Positions 18,591-27,030 of a DNA stretch of 64,000 nucleotides are shown one piece after another. The notes under the pieces were generated by a model, which saw only the letters and a list, made by a program, of their open reading frames with translations, ran no database searches and had not been told where the DNA came from. The position numbers and the translations under genes are program-made. This stretch comes from Streptomyces sp. H27-H5 (GTDB lineage Bacteria > Actinomycetota > Actinomycetes > Streptomycetales > Streptomycetaceae): the NCBI RefSeq assembly GCF_026627505.1, contig NZ_JAPNLK010000015.1, forward strand, positions 61,483 to 125,482. Direction: 5' to 3'. Positions within the stretch are counted from its first letter, which is position 1, and every line of letters begins with the position of its first letter.

Positions 18591-18656
18591 GTCCCTCGCC
18601 CCCCGATTTGCTTCCCTTGATCACTTTATACGGGCATCGACAGGCCCATTAAGTGA

Positions 18657-19559
18657 CTAACAGGCCAACAGGTGCTCCAGCAGCAGCGGCGCCACGGCCC
18701 ACGGCTGTTCGAGAAAGGGCAAATGACCCGCGCCGGAAACCACATGGATGCGACAGCGGGGCACCACCCGGGACAACAAAGCGGCATTGTCGTGGAATAC
18801 GGGCATGTCGGCGCTGCCGGTCAGTGCGAACGTACAGGCCGTGATCCGCGCCAGGTCCTCCCGGGAGTGCACGTGCGCGCTGAGCCCCGCCATCGCCCCG
18901 CTGTCCAACTCGGCCCAGGAGTGGCGGGCCACGACGGACCGCAGCTCGGCGCGGAGCACCGGATGGGCCTCGGTGCCCCGGAAGATGTCCGGCGGCGCCG
19001 CCATCCACAGATCGGCCAACAGCTCGGCCGCCTCCGCCCCGCGCATCCGGCGCAACATCAGCATCTCGATGTACCGCTTGCGGGCCGCCGGGTCGGGCGG
19101 TCCGCCGGCCGGGGTCGGCGCGCCCACGACGAGGCGGTCGACCTCGTCCGGGTACGCGAGCGCCATCTCCAGCGCGACGGTCGACCCGAAGGACAGGCCC
19201 ACCCACCGCCGGGCCTCCTGCTCACGGGCCAACCCCATGACGCGTGCGGCGAGTTCCGGCATGGTCAGCCCGGAGCGCAGCGCCTCGGAGCCGCCGTGCC
19301 CCGGCAGGTCCACGCCGACGTGGCGCAGTCCGGGGAGCAACCGCCACAAGGGCCGCCACAGGGTGGCGTCCATGGTGTAGCCGTGCACCCACAGCACGGT
19401 GGGGCCGCTGCCGTAGGTCAGGGTGCGCAGCCCGTCGTACGCGCCCTCCCGCTCGCCGGGCAGCGGCTCGCAGGAGACGTGGCGCCCGTCGCCGCCGCCG
19501 GACCCGCCGGTGCGACCCCCAGGGTGATCGGCGCCGGTCGCCGTCCCGGGCTCTGTCAC
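18657..19559 (-). CDS. Alpha/beta hydrolase
   Basis: 300 residues from a GTG start that overlaps the stop of the Rieske gene (GTGA). Landmarks of the fold are VLWVHGYTMDATLW (oxyanion region), VGVDLPGHGGS, the nucleophile elbow GLSFGS, and VSGAGHLPFLEQP with the catalytic histidine near the C-terminus. It could be an esterase, amidase or peptidase acting on the modified peptide, or remove an acyl group. Its tight coupling to the Rieske oxygenase and amine-oxidase genes suggests a shared step, but the substrate is unknown. Confidence 0.88.
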   Translation of the reverse strand: MTEPGTATGADHPGGRTGGSGGGDGRHVSCEPLPGEREGAYDGLRTLTYGSGPTVLWVHGYTMDATLWRPLWRLLPGLRHVGVDLPGHGGSEALRSGLTMPELAARVMGLAREQEARRWVGLSFGSTVALEMALAYPDEVDRLVVGAPTPAGGPPDPAARKRYIEMLMLRRMRGAEAAELLADLWMAAPPDIFRGTEAHPVLRAELRSVVARHSWAELDSGAMAGLSAHVHSREDLARITACTFALTGSADMPVFHDNAALLSRVVPRCRIHVVSGAGHLPFLEQPWAVAPLLLEHLLAC

Positions 19560-20488
19560 GATGCCTCCCCGTCGCCGAGTTCGGCGAAGCCCGCGCAGAA
19601 CTCCCGGTACGCGACGACGGCCGCGTCGGCCGCGTCGTAGCGGGGCGTCACCCGCGGGTTGAGGTGCTCCCAGACGGTGATGTCCTCGGCGAGGGCCCGC
19701 TCGCTGCCGGCGACCAGCATGGGCAGCTGGTTCTCGCGGCCTTCGCGCACGCCGACGGCGACCCGGGCGACACAGCCCCCGCGCCCGTCGGGCACGGCGC
19801 CGGTGACGATGACGTGCACCTCGTCGACGGGCCCGAACTCGGTGACGACGACACCGGGGCTGTACGCGCGCGCGTGGAAGCGCGGAACGTACGGCTGCGC
19901 CGCCGCTGCCGCACCGCGGCCGGCCCAGGGCGAGGCGGACATCGGGAACTCCCCGTCCATCACCAACTCGCCGTGCACACCGATGGAATGCCTCATGCCG
20001 CGAATCCGGTGGACTTTGTGCAGCGCCGTGAAGTGGTCGGTGTCGAAGGCGTTCTCGACGATGAGGTCCGCGGCCGCGGCCACTGGCCGCTCCACCGCCT
20101 TGACCAGCGGCATCGAGTCGGCCAGCTCCTTCAGCACGGTGCGCAGGCCGCGGTCGTCGTCCGGCCCGTCGGTGAGGCGCACGAAGACGGCGTCGCCGCA
20201 CTCGACGACCTCGTGCTCGCGCACCCAGGGCCGGCTGCCCTCACCCGAGGGCTGCCCCAGCCCGATGCGCCGCCCGTGGAAGGGGCACACCAGGCAGCCG
20301 CCCTCCACCCGGCCGCCGTGGCCGAGATGGGCGCCGCGGTGCGGGCAGTCGGCGTCGTGGACGCGTAGCCGGCCTTCCGTGCGCACGGCCACCAGACGGC
20401 GCCCGCCGATGTCCAACGGCACCACCTCACCGTCCAGTTCGGACGCGAAGGCGGCCAGGTACCACCCCGAATGGACGTTCAAGGACAT
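19556..20488 (-). CDS. Rieske non-heme iron oxygenase
   Basis: 310 residues. The Rieske [2Fe-2S] cluster ligands are Cys48 and His50 (ADCPHRG) and Cys68 and His71 (CPFHG). The catalytic domain has the mononuclear-iron motif FDTDHFTALH, giving His152 and His157 with Asp149/Asp151 near the electron bridge. This is the layout of KshA/VanA-like oxygenases, which need a separate reductase; none is seen here. It overlaps the amine oxidase gene by 10 bp and the hydrolase by 4 bp. Rieske enzymes are uncommon in RiPP loci, so oxidation of the core or of a cap is a reasonable but unproven role. Confidence 0.92.
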   Translation of the reverse strand: MSLNVHSGWYLAAFASELDGEVVPLDIGGRRLVAVRTEGRLRVHDADCPHRGAHLGHGGRVEGGCLVCPFHGRRIGLGQPSGEGSRPWVREHEVVECGDAVFVRLTDGPDDDRGLRTVLKELADSMPLVKAVERPVAAAADLIVENAFDTDHFTALHKVHRIRGMRHSIGVHGELVMDGEFPMSASPWAGRGAAAAAQPYVPRFHARAYSPGVVVTEFGPVDEVHVIVTGAVPDGRGGCVARVAVGVREGRENQLPMLVAGSERALAEDITVWEHLNPRVTPRYDAADAAVVAYREFCAGFAELGDGEAS

Positions 20489-21732
20489 CGCTTCCCCGCC
20501 TCCAGAACTTCCTGTGCGGCGCGCCGACCGTCGGCGTACGCGCCCTGCAGCCACGGCAGTGCCCGCCCGGTCACGGCGGCCTCCCCCGCGAAGAACAGCC
20601 GCCCGCCCGGCCCGTCCAGGGGACGGGCCCAGTCCCGGGCCGCCCGGTCCGTGCCGGGTCCCGGCGCGCAGAACGCCCCGCCGCTGTACGGATCGGCGGC
20701 CCAGTCGGCGGTCTCGACGTCCACGACCGCCACGCCCCTGGTCCACGGAAGCGCCACGGCCAGCAGCCCGGCGAGGTGGACCGCGGACCCGGCCGCCTCC
20801 CGGACGCACGCGGCCGCGGCGGACTTGGCGACGATCAGCACCTCGGGGCGGCCCTGCCGGCAGGAGACGAACCCGCCGACGCCGTCCGCGTCGAACACGG
20901 CGGCCGTTTCGGGAGCCGGGCCGGTCAGGGTCACCACGGCGCAGAAGCCGTCGCCGGGTACGAGCGTCCTCGCGGCGGCGGCCTTCTCCGGGCCGAGCCC
21001 GTCGACGGCGAGCAGACCGCCGGCGACCACGGCGGGTGGTACGGCGAGGACCGCCCGGTCCGCGGTGAGTTCGCCCTCACCGGTGACGATGCGCACGCCG
21101 CCTTCGGGGTCGGCAGCGATCCGACGGACGGGGGTGCCGGTGCGCACGTCCAGCCCTTCGGCGAGGGTGTGGGGCAGCAGGTCCAGACCGCCGGGCACGG
21201 TGAACTCACCGCGGCCGCCGCCGTCCTGGCGCACCGCGGCCGCCACCCCGGCGGCGTCGAGCCGGTCGGGGTCCGCGGCCCAGGTCTGGCGCAGCCACTC
21301 GCGGGCCGTGGCCGCCTCGGCGGGCGCGGCGCCGCTCGCCGCCAGCCAGCCGCCGACGCTGAGCCCGCCGTCGGGTCCGCCGGGGGCCGGGGCGTAGCCG
21401 GCGAGCCTGCCCTCCAGCAGCCACGGCGGGTTCGCGCCGCGGGCCAGGACGCCCATCGGGCGGGCGACGCGCCCGGTCACGACGTACGCCGCCGACGGGC
21501 GGGGCGCGGCGGGCAGCGGGCCGAGGACGGTGTGGGCCGGGTTCCGGTCGCCGTGTACGACCTGCGCGCCGAGTTCGAGTGCCGGGCCGCCGTCGGCCGG
21601 GCGGAACGTGCGGACACGGCCGCCGATTCGGGGCCGGGCCTCCAGGACGAGGGCGTCGACGCCGGCCTGCGCCAGGCGCTGGGCACAGGCCAGTCCGGCG
21701 ACCCCGGCTCCGATCACCACCACCTCAGGCAT
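20479..21732 (-). CDS. FAD-dependent amine oxidase-like protein
   Basis: 417 residues. The N-terminal dinucleotide-binding motif is VVVIGAGVAGLACAQRLAQAG, followed by LEARPRIGGRV, the classic monoamine-oxidase segment. Near the C-terminus, LFFAGEAAVTGRALPWLQGAYADGRRAA is the FAD-contacting region. Enzymes of this group oxidise amines, dehydrogenate or desaturate. Start overlaps the P450 stop by 8 bp and its end overlaps the Rieske start, so all three are probably translationally coupled. The substrate is unknown; oxidation of the peptide's amino terminus or a side chain is one option. Confidence 0.9.
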   Translation of the reverse strand: MPEVVVIGAGVAGLACAQRLAQAGVDALVLEARPRIGGRVRTFRPADGGPALELGAQVVHGDRNPAHTVLGPLPAAPRPSAAYVVTGRVARPMGVLARGANPPWLLEGRLAGYAPAPGGPDGGLSVGGWLAASGAAPAEAATAREWLRQTWAADPDRLDAAGVAAAVRQDGGGRGEFTVPGGLDLLPHTLAEGLDVRTGTPVRRIAADPEGGVRIVTGEGELTADRAVLAVPPAVVAGGLLAVDGLGPEKAAAARTLVPGDGFCAVVTLTGPAPETAAVFDADGVGGFVSCRQGRPEVLIVAKSAAAACVREAAGSAVHLAGLLAVALPWTRGVAVVDVETADWAADPYSGGAFCAPGPGTDRAARDWARPLDGPGGRLFFAGEAAVTGRALPWLQGAYADGRRAAQEVLEAGKRCP

Positions 21733-22957
21733 GTGCGCCCTCCAGCCCGGCCGCGTCCCGTACGGCCGCGTCCCGTACGTCCGTGCCCAGGTCGACGGGG
21801 AGAGCGGTGAGGCGGCGCGGGATCAGGGACGGCGCCCAGCGCGGGTCCGGGCCGGCGATGACGGCCTCGGGGAAGCGGCGGACGATCCTGCCGAGCAGCA
21901 CCGCGCCGGACTGCTTGACCAGGCGGGCGGCCAGACAGAAGTGGGGGCCGCCGCCGAAGGCGAGGTGCGGGTTGGGCCGCCGGTCCCACACCAGGCTGTC
22001 GGGGTCGGCGAAGACGGCGGGGTCCCGGTTGGCGGCGGCGAGCACCGCGAGGACCCGCTGTCCGGCCGGGATGCGCCCGCCGGGAAGTTCGGCGTCGTGG
22101 ACGGTGACGCGGGCGGTGAAGGGGATCGGCGCTTCGAGGCGCAGCAGCTCGTCGACGGCGGTCTCGGCCGCGTCCTGGCCGGCGAGGCGCAGGGCGGCGC
22201 GTACCCCGGGGCGCGGCAGCAACCAGTACAGGGCGTTGCCGACAGCCTCGGCCAGCGGCTGCCAGCCTCCCACGACGGCCAGGCCGAGGACGCCGAGCAT
22301 CTCCTGCCGGGTCAGCCGGGTGTCGGCGGCGAGCCGGCCGAGCGGGCAGTGCGGGTCCGCCCGGTCGGTGTGGGCGTCGAGGAACCGGGTCAGTTCGCCC
22401 ATGGCGGCGCGGCCCAGGCGCGCGATGTGCGGCGGGGCGAGCGGATCGAGGTTGACGGACGCGGCACGGGCCAGTGCGGCCAGCGTCTCCCGCCCGTCTT
22501 CGGACAGGCCGAACAGCCGTGCCAGCACGGCGGTGGCCAGCGGCGCGCCCAACTCCTCCACGGCGTCGACGGGCGTGCCGCGCTCCACGGCCCGGTCGAG
22601 CAGGGCGTCGGCGTCGGCGGCGATCGCGTCGGCCACGGACGCCAGGGCGGCCGGGCCCAGCAGCAGGGCGCCGGGGGCGCGCAGCCGGGTGTGGTCGAAG
22701 CCGTCCGTGGTCAGCATGGACACCGGCAGGTCGTCGTCCCGGGACCGCTCGCGCTGCCCCGAGGCCGCGGAGAACGCCGGGTCCTTGAGGAGAGCCGCGC
22801 AGTCGGCATGCCCGGTGACCAGCCACATGCCGGTCACCGGGTCGCGGTGCACGGGGTCGCGAGCCTGCAGCCATGCGTACGCCGGGTACGGGTCGACCCG
22901 CCCGGCGGGGCTGAAGGGGTGGGCCAGGTGGGCGGGCAGCCCGGCAGCCTTGGTCAT
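21725..22957 (-). CDS. Cytochrome P450 with atypical I-helix
   Basis: 410 residues with AGGAGAA before the ATG. The heme loop LAFGGGPHFCLAARL and K-helix ELLRLEAP are intact. The I-helix, normally (A/G)GxE/DT, reads VVGGWQPLAEAVGN and lacks the acid-alcohol pair that delivers protons to bound oxygen. Such changes occur in P450s that do non-standard chemistry or rely on a substrate hydroxyl. It lies between the ABC permease and the amine oxidase gene in the same minus-strand run as the precursor. Confidence 0.93.
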   Translation of the reverse strand: MTKAAGLPAHLAHPFSPAGRVDPYPAYAWLQARDPVHRDPVTGMWLVTGHADCAALLKDPAFSAASGQRERSRDDDLPVSMLTTDGFDHTRLRAPGALLLGPAALASVADAIAADADALLDRAVERGTPVDAVEELGAPLATAVLARLFGLSEDGRETLAALARAASVNLDPLAPPHIARLGRAAMGELTRFLDAHTDRADPHCPLGRLAADTRLTRQEMLGVLGLAVVGGWQPLAEAVGNALYWLLPRPGVRAALRLAGQDAAETAVDELLRLEAPIPFTARVTVHDAELPGGRIPAGQRVLAVLAAANRDPAVFADPDSLVWDRRPNPHLAFGGGPHFCLAARLVKQSGAVLLGRIVRRFPEAVIAGPDPRWAPSLIPRRLTALPVDLGTDVRDAAVRDAAGLEGAHA

Positions 22958-23029
22958 GTACGCGTTCTCCTCATCACGGCACTCTTCTCGCCCGGCTCCC
23001 GCCCGGCCGCTGTCATCGGGGGGACCCGC

Positions 23030-23932
23030 TCAGCGCACCCGCGGGCCGCGCCAGTCGAACGTCAATCCGGTCGCCAGCAGGCCGCCGACCGCCCACAGCG
23101 CCAGGACGAGGGCGATCCGGCCCAGTTCCCAGGAGCCGGCCGGCTCCACGGCGGTGAAGGTGTCCGGCAGGAACACCGAACGGAAGCCCTGCGCCATCCA
23201 CTTCACGGGGAACAGGGCGGCGGTGTTCTGCATCCACAGCGGCAGTTGATCGAACGGGTAGAACACGCCCGAGATGAACTGCAGGACCATGAAGACAGGC
23301 GTCACCACGGCCGCGGCGGAACGGCTGTTGGGGATCAGCGCGCTGTAGGCGGTGCCGGCCAGCGCGCAGGCCGCGGTGCCCAGCGCGAGGCACCACGCGA
23401 GGGTGCTCCACCGCTCGGCGGTCTGCGGCAGGGGCAGCCCGAACGCGGCCACGGCGATGCCGATGAGCAGGATCGTCTCCAGCATGGTGGTGACCACCAC
23501 GCGGACGAGCTTGCCCACGAAGTACGCCGACTTGGGCATCGGGGTCAGGGCGAGGCGGCGGATGGTGCCGGTGTCCCGCTCGATGGCCACGTTGATGGCC
23601 AGACCGGAGAACGAGGTGCTCATGACGCCCGCCGCGATCACCCCGGCCATGAAGACCTGCCGGAAGTCCGTGTCGGTGCCCTCGACCTTCCCCTCGAAGA
23701 TCGAGCCGAAGACGACGAGCAGGATCACCGGGAAGAACAGGGTGAACACCAGGGACTGCTTGTTGCGGAAGAACGCTCTCAGTTCGACCGACGAACGCGC
23801 CGCGCAGGCCCGCGCGTACCCTCGCGCCCCGCGCGCGGCAGGGCGCGCGGGCATGGCTTCGGCCGGGCGGGTCGTCCCGTCACCGGACAAGTCCGGGGTC
23901 GCGGTCCTGGTTTCGGGCACGGTCACGGTCAT
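23030..23932 (-). CDS. ABC-2 type permease (DrrB-like)
   Basis: 300 residues with about six transmembrane segments, among them LVFTLFFPVILLVVFGSIF, VFMAGVIAAGVMSTSFSGLA and VVTPVFMVLQFISGVFYP. The last matches the signature of ABC-2 drug exporters of the DrrB/NodJ type. The start overlaps the stop of the ATPase gene by 4 bp (ATGA). It lies two genes after the precursor, so export or self-protection for the mature peptide is likely. This is in addition to the NHLM exporter. Confidence 0.92.
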   Translation of the reverse strand: MTVTVPETRTATPDLSGDGTTRPAEAMPARPAARGARGYARACAARSSVELRAFFRNKQSLVFTLFFPVILLVVFGSIFEGKVEGTDTDFRQVFMAGVIAAGVMSTSFSGLAINVAIERDTGTIRRLALTPMPKSAYFVGKLVRVVVTTMLETILLIGIAVAAFGLPLPQTAERWSTLAWCLALGTAACALAGTAYSALIPNSRSAAAVVTPVFMVLQFISGVFYPFDQLPLWMQNTAALFPVKWMAQGFRSVFLPDTFTAVEPAGSWELGRIALVLALWAVGGLLATGLTFDWRGPRVR

Positions 23933-24876
23933 GCGGCGGTCTCCCTGCTCTCCCTGTCGATCAGACTCAGGTAGATCTCTTCGAGGGTGGGCCGGTGCAC
24001 GCGCAGGTCCGCGAGTTCCAGCGAGCCCGCCTCGCGTGCCCACGGCAGCAGCAGGCTCAACGCGTGCGAGGGCGCGGCGGTGCGCAGCGTCACGGTCCCC
24101 GGTCCGGACGGCACCACCTCGGTGCCGGGCGGCAGCGCGGGCAGCGCGACGTCGGCCAGTGCTTCGCCGCGACGGAACGAGACGGTGGAGGGCGTCCGGT
24201 CGCGGCCGCCGAACGAGGCCAGCGGCCCGTACTCGACGAGCCGGCCGCCCACCACGACGCCGGCCCGCTGGGCCAGTTCCTCCGCCTCGTCGAGGTAGTG
24301 CGTGGTCAGGACGGTCGTACGGCCGCGGTCGGCGAAGTACCGGACGAGCTCCCACGCCTCACGGCGGGCCACCGGGTCCAGGCCGGTGGTCGGCTCGTCC
24401 AAGAAGATCAGTTCGGGATCGCCGACGACGCCGACCGCGACGTCCAGACGGCGTTGCTGGCCGCCGGACAGCGCGGAGGCCTGGCGGGAGTGGAGGGAGC
24501 CGAGCCCCACCATCCCCAGCACCTCGCCGACCGGCAGCGGGGCCGGATACATGGCGGCGAAATGCGTGACGACTTCTTTCACGGTCAGATCGGAATAGGC
24601 GCCCGCCGTCTGGGGCACCACTCCTATTCTCGCCCGCCATTCCCGCGGGTCCTCGGCCGGATCATGGCCGAGGACCCGCACGTCTCCACCAGTGCGCCTC
24701 TGCACTCCCGTCAGAATGTCGACGGTTGTGGTCTTTCCGGCGCCATTCGGCCCGAGCAGTGCGAACACTTCGCCACGATGAATATCGAGGCTGATGTCGC
24801 GAACGGCTTGGACGTCACCGTACCGCTTGGAAAGTCCGCGTACGGAAACGGGATGTGCCGTCGGCGCAGGGGGCAT
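23929..24876 (-). CDS. ABC transporter ATPase (DrrA-like)
   Basis: 315 residues from the ATG at MPPAPTAHPVSV, chosen because GGAG lies 6 nt before it; a GTG at 24912 would add 12 residues. Walker A is GPNGAGKTTT, signature ALSGGQQRRLDVA, Walker B ELIFLDEPTTGLD, and the switch histidine is in TTHYLDEAEE. The C-terminal domain is that of DrrA-type resistance ATPases. It begins only 39 bp after the precursor stop and pairs with the permease at 23030-23932. Confidence 0.93.
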   Translation of the reverse strand: MPPAPTAHPVSVRGLSKRYGDVQAVRDISLDIHRGEVFALLGPNGAGKTTTVDILTGVQRRTGGDVRVLGHDPAEDPREWRARIGVVPQTAGAYSDLTVKEVVTHFAAMYPAPLPVGEVLGMVGLGSLHSRQASALSGGQQRRLDVAVGVVGDPELIFLDEPTTGLDPVARREAWELVRYFADRGRTTVLTTHYLDEAEELAQRAGVVVGGRLVEYGPLASFGGRDRTPSTVSFRRGEALADVALPALPPGTEVVPSGPGTVTLRTAAPSHALSLLLPWAREAGSLELADLRVHRPTLEEIYLSLIDRESRETAA

Positions 24877-24915
24877 CGGACGCTCCAGCGAAGTGGGAAT
24901 GGGCGCGAGCACCTG

Positions 24916-25296
24916 TCAGGTGCAGCAGCAGCAGGGGCAGCAGCAGTAGTTGCAGGCGTCGAGCACGCCGGCGGCGACGTCGGACAGGTCGCCCTCGCTG
25001 AGCTCGGCGGCGTCGACCGTCGGGGTCGCGGGGATGTGGAACTCGTAGCGGCCGGTCTCCAGGCCCCTCTCCCACAGGTCGACCTGGACGTCCAGGTTGC
25101 CCTGCTCGTGGCCGTCGGGGGCCTGGGTGACGATGACGACCTCGGCATCGGCCGGGAGCTCGAGGCCGGCTTCGGCGAGCGCGGTCCGCGGCTCCGAGGC
25201 GAGTTTGGCGGAGAACGCCTCGTCGGACCAGGCGCTGATGAGAACCCGGGTGTAGGAGTTCACGAACTCAGCGCGCTGCTGCGGGTCGAGTGCCAT
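24916..25296 (-). CDS. NHLP-leader azole-peptide precursor with eight-cysteine core
   Basis: 126 residues; ATG with GGAGAG 5 nt upstream. Residues 1 to about 75 look like the nitrile-hydratase-alpha-like leader: YTRVLISAWSDEAFSAKL, then EPRTALAEAGLELPADAEVVIV. After an acidic stretch (VDAAELSEGDLSDVAAG) the sequence ends VLDACNYCCCPCCCCT. Cleavage by the C39 peptidase is expected after Ala-Ala-Gly110, leaving a 16-residue core with eight Cys, one Tyr, one Asn, one Pro and a final Thr. If the cyclodehydratase and SagB enzyme act on all Cys, the core would be a near-continuous polythiazole. Leader type, cyclodehydratase and exporter all fit the NHLP-TOMM class. I do not recognise a characterised product with this core. 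Confidence 0.92.
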   Translation of the reverse strand: MALDPQQRAEFVNSYTRVLISAWSDEAFSAKLASEPRTALAEAGLELPADAEVVIVTQAPDGHEQGNLDVQVDLWERGLETGRYEFHIPATPTVDAAELSEGDLSDVAAGVLDACNYCCCPCCCCT

Positions 25297-25686
25297 GTGG
25301 ACTCTCCATTCCTTGCGATTGCTGCGGATTCGGTGCGTTCGCCCAGCCGGCGACGAAGCAAGATTCACACGGCGAGAACCGCCCGGCCAAGACGCAAGGA
25401 AACGTAATCCGAAGACCCCCGGTCAATGAGTATCCGGCCGCTCCCGATAAGCATTGAGCCTATTCTTTCCGGGAGTTACTGTGGCCGAACCACCCGCGCC
25501 CGCAGGCTCGGTTGCCCTGCCTGCGTAGGCATGCTCTCACGCAAGGCGCCGCCCGGTGCCTGCCGGGAGCGCAACCGGGGTAATTCCCGCGGTGATTACG
25601 GAATTACCGACAGCCGGTACGCATCGCGGGGCCGGCTTGCGTAGGGGGCGTACGTACATCGGATCAAGCCATCCACGGAGGTTCAC
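25297..25686. promoter_or_regulatory. Divergent control region, precursor / P450
   Basis: A 390-bp gap with no convincing gene. ACGTAATCC lies at 25402-25410, 106 bp before the precursor start. A perfect 9-bp inverted repeat, GGTAATTCC (25579-25587) and GGAATTACC (25600-25608), lies 80 bp before the P450 start. On the minus strand TTGGCC and TGAATC, 17 bp apart, are a weak -35/-10 guess for the precursor. The region is less GC-rich than its neighbours. Confidence 0.5.
25579..25608. promoter_or_regulatory. Perfect inverted repeat upstream of P450, candidate operator
   Basis: GGTAATTCC and GGAATTACC pair perfectly across a 12-nt spacer. The centre-to-centre distance of the arms is two helical turns, which suits a dimeric regulator. 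GATTACGG inside the spacer resembles the ACGTAATCC words elsewhere in the locus. Confidence 0.45.
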
Positions 25687-27030
25687 GTGACAGCCACCAC
25701 CGCACCGGCGGGCACCGTCCCACCGGGGCCGGACACCCCTGTGGACATGGCACTCATGCGTGCCGACCCGCTGGCCTTCGTGACCGAAATGAACCGTCGC
25801 CACGGCGACATCACCAGCCATGTCGGCGACGGCGAGCGGGTGGTCATGCTGCACCGGCCCGAACTGGCCAGGCACATACTGAAGGACAACACCGCCAACT
25901 ACACGAAGGCCAACACCCCCGACGACGCGATGCTGCGGCCCCTCCTCGGAAACGGGCTGCTGACCAGCAACGGAGCCGACTGGGCCCGCCAGCGCAAGCA
26001 GTGCGCCCCCGCCTTCCGGCGCACCGAGGTCGCCACCTTCGACAGCATCATCACCGAGGAGACCGAAGCCCTCCTGGCGCGCTGGCAGCCGGCCGTGCGG
26101 GACGGCAGCGCCCTCCCCGTCGAACACCACCTGACCTCGCTGACCCTGGCGATCCTCACCCGCGCCGTACTCGGCGTGGACCTGGGCGCGGCCGGCGAGG
26201 GCTTCGGGCGCGCGGTCGACGCCGCCAACCGGTTCATGGGGCACTACGTACCGGCCCCCGACCCGGACCCCGCGGACACGGCGCTGCGCCGCAAGGGATA
26301 CGTACAGGCGCGCATGTTCCTCCAGTTGATCGCCCGCACCGTCATCGCCTCCCGACGGGCGGTCGCGGGCGGGCAGCCCCCCGCGCACGGGTCCGCGTCC
26401 CTGCTCGACGCGATGATCGGCGAGCTGGACGACGAGGAACTGCGTGACCAGGTGCTCACCCTGGTCATGGCGGGCCACGAGACCACTGCCAAGGCCCTGA
26501 CGTGGACCCTGTACCTGCTCGACCGGCACCCGGAGGAGGCGGAGAAGGTCCGGGCGGAGCTCGACGCGGTCCTCGGGGACCGCACGCCCACCGCGGCCGA
26601 CCTGCCCGACCTGGTGCGCTGCCGGCGCGCGATCGAGGAGGCCATGCGCCTCTACCCGCCGGTGTGGCTGATCTCCCGGCGCGCCAAGGGCCCCGACACC
26701 GTCGGCGGTTACGAGATCCCCGCCGGGACGCTGGTGTGCGTCAGCCAGTGGGTGCTGCACCGGCACCCCGACTACTGGGACCGGCCCGATGCGTACGTAC
26801 CCGACCGCTTCGAGGACGCCGACCTGCCCAGCCACCTCTACCTGCCCTTCGGCGGGGGCGAGCGCATCTGCATCGGCCGGCACCTGGCCCTGATCGAGGC
26901 CACGCTGGTGCTGGCCGTCCTGATGCGCGCGACCCGACTCGAACTGGAGCCGGGCTTTGTGGTGGAGCCGGAAGCCCTGGTGACCCTGCGACCCAAGAAC
27001 GGCATGCGGATGACTGCGAGGCCCCGATGA
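25687..27030 (+). CDS. Cytochrome P450
   Basis: 447 residues from a GTG with GGAGG 6 nt upstream. The I-helix is canonical (MAGHETTAKAL), the K-helix ExxR is EEAMRLYPP, and the heme loop is PFGGGERICIGR. Length and the LYPPVWLISRRA segment place it with the CYP102/CYP4-like group rather than the short CYP105-type enzymes. Its stop overlaps the methyltransferase start (ATGA), so the two are coupled. It is divergent from the precursor and probably modifies the azole peptide, but the site of oxidation is unknown. Confidence 0.95.
   Translation: MTATTAPAGTVPPGPDTPVDMALMRADPLAFVTEMNRRHGDITSHVGDGERVVMLHRPELARHILKDNTANYTKANTPDDAMLRPLLGNGLLTSNGADWARQRKQCAPAFRRTEVATFDSIITEETEALLARWQPAVRDGSALPVEHHLTSLTLAILTRAVLGVDLGAAGEGFGRAVDAANRFMGHYVPAPDPDPADTALRRKGYVQARMFLQLIARTVIASRRAVAGGQPPAHGSASLLDAMIGELDDEELRDQVLTLVMAGHETTAKALTWTLYLLDRHPEEAEKVRAELDAVLGDRTPTAADLPDLVRCRRAIEEAMRLYPPVWLISRRAKGPDTVGGYEIPAGTLVCVSQWVLHRHPDYWDRPDAYVPDRFEDADLPSHLYLPFGGGERICIGRHLALIEATLVLAVLMRATRLELEPGFVVEPEALVTLRPKNGMRMTARPR

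Noticed and set aside
8627..25296. Thiopeptide biosynthetic locus
   Set aside because: There is no LanB-like dehydratase and no pyridine-forming cycloaddition enzyme; the core lacks the Ser pair needed.
2425..25296. Goadsporin- or plantazolicin-type locus
   Set aside because: The precursor has an NHLP leader and a poly-Cys core unlike either, and no Ffh-like immunity gene is present.
25426..25644. 72-residue plus-strand frame in the precursor/P450 gap
   Set aside because: No ribosome-binding site, no domain, non-typical codon use; the region holds inverted repeats instead.
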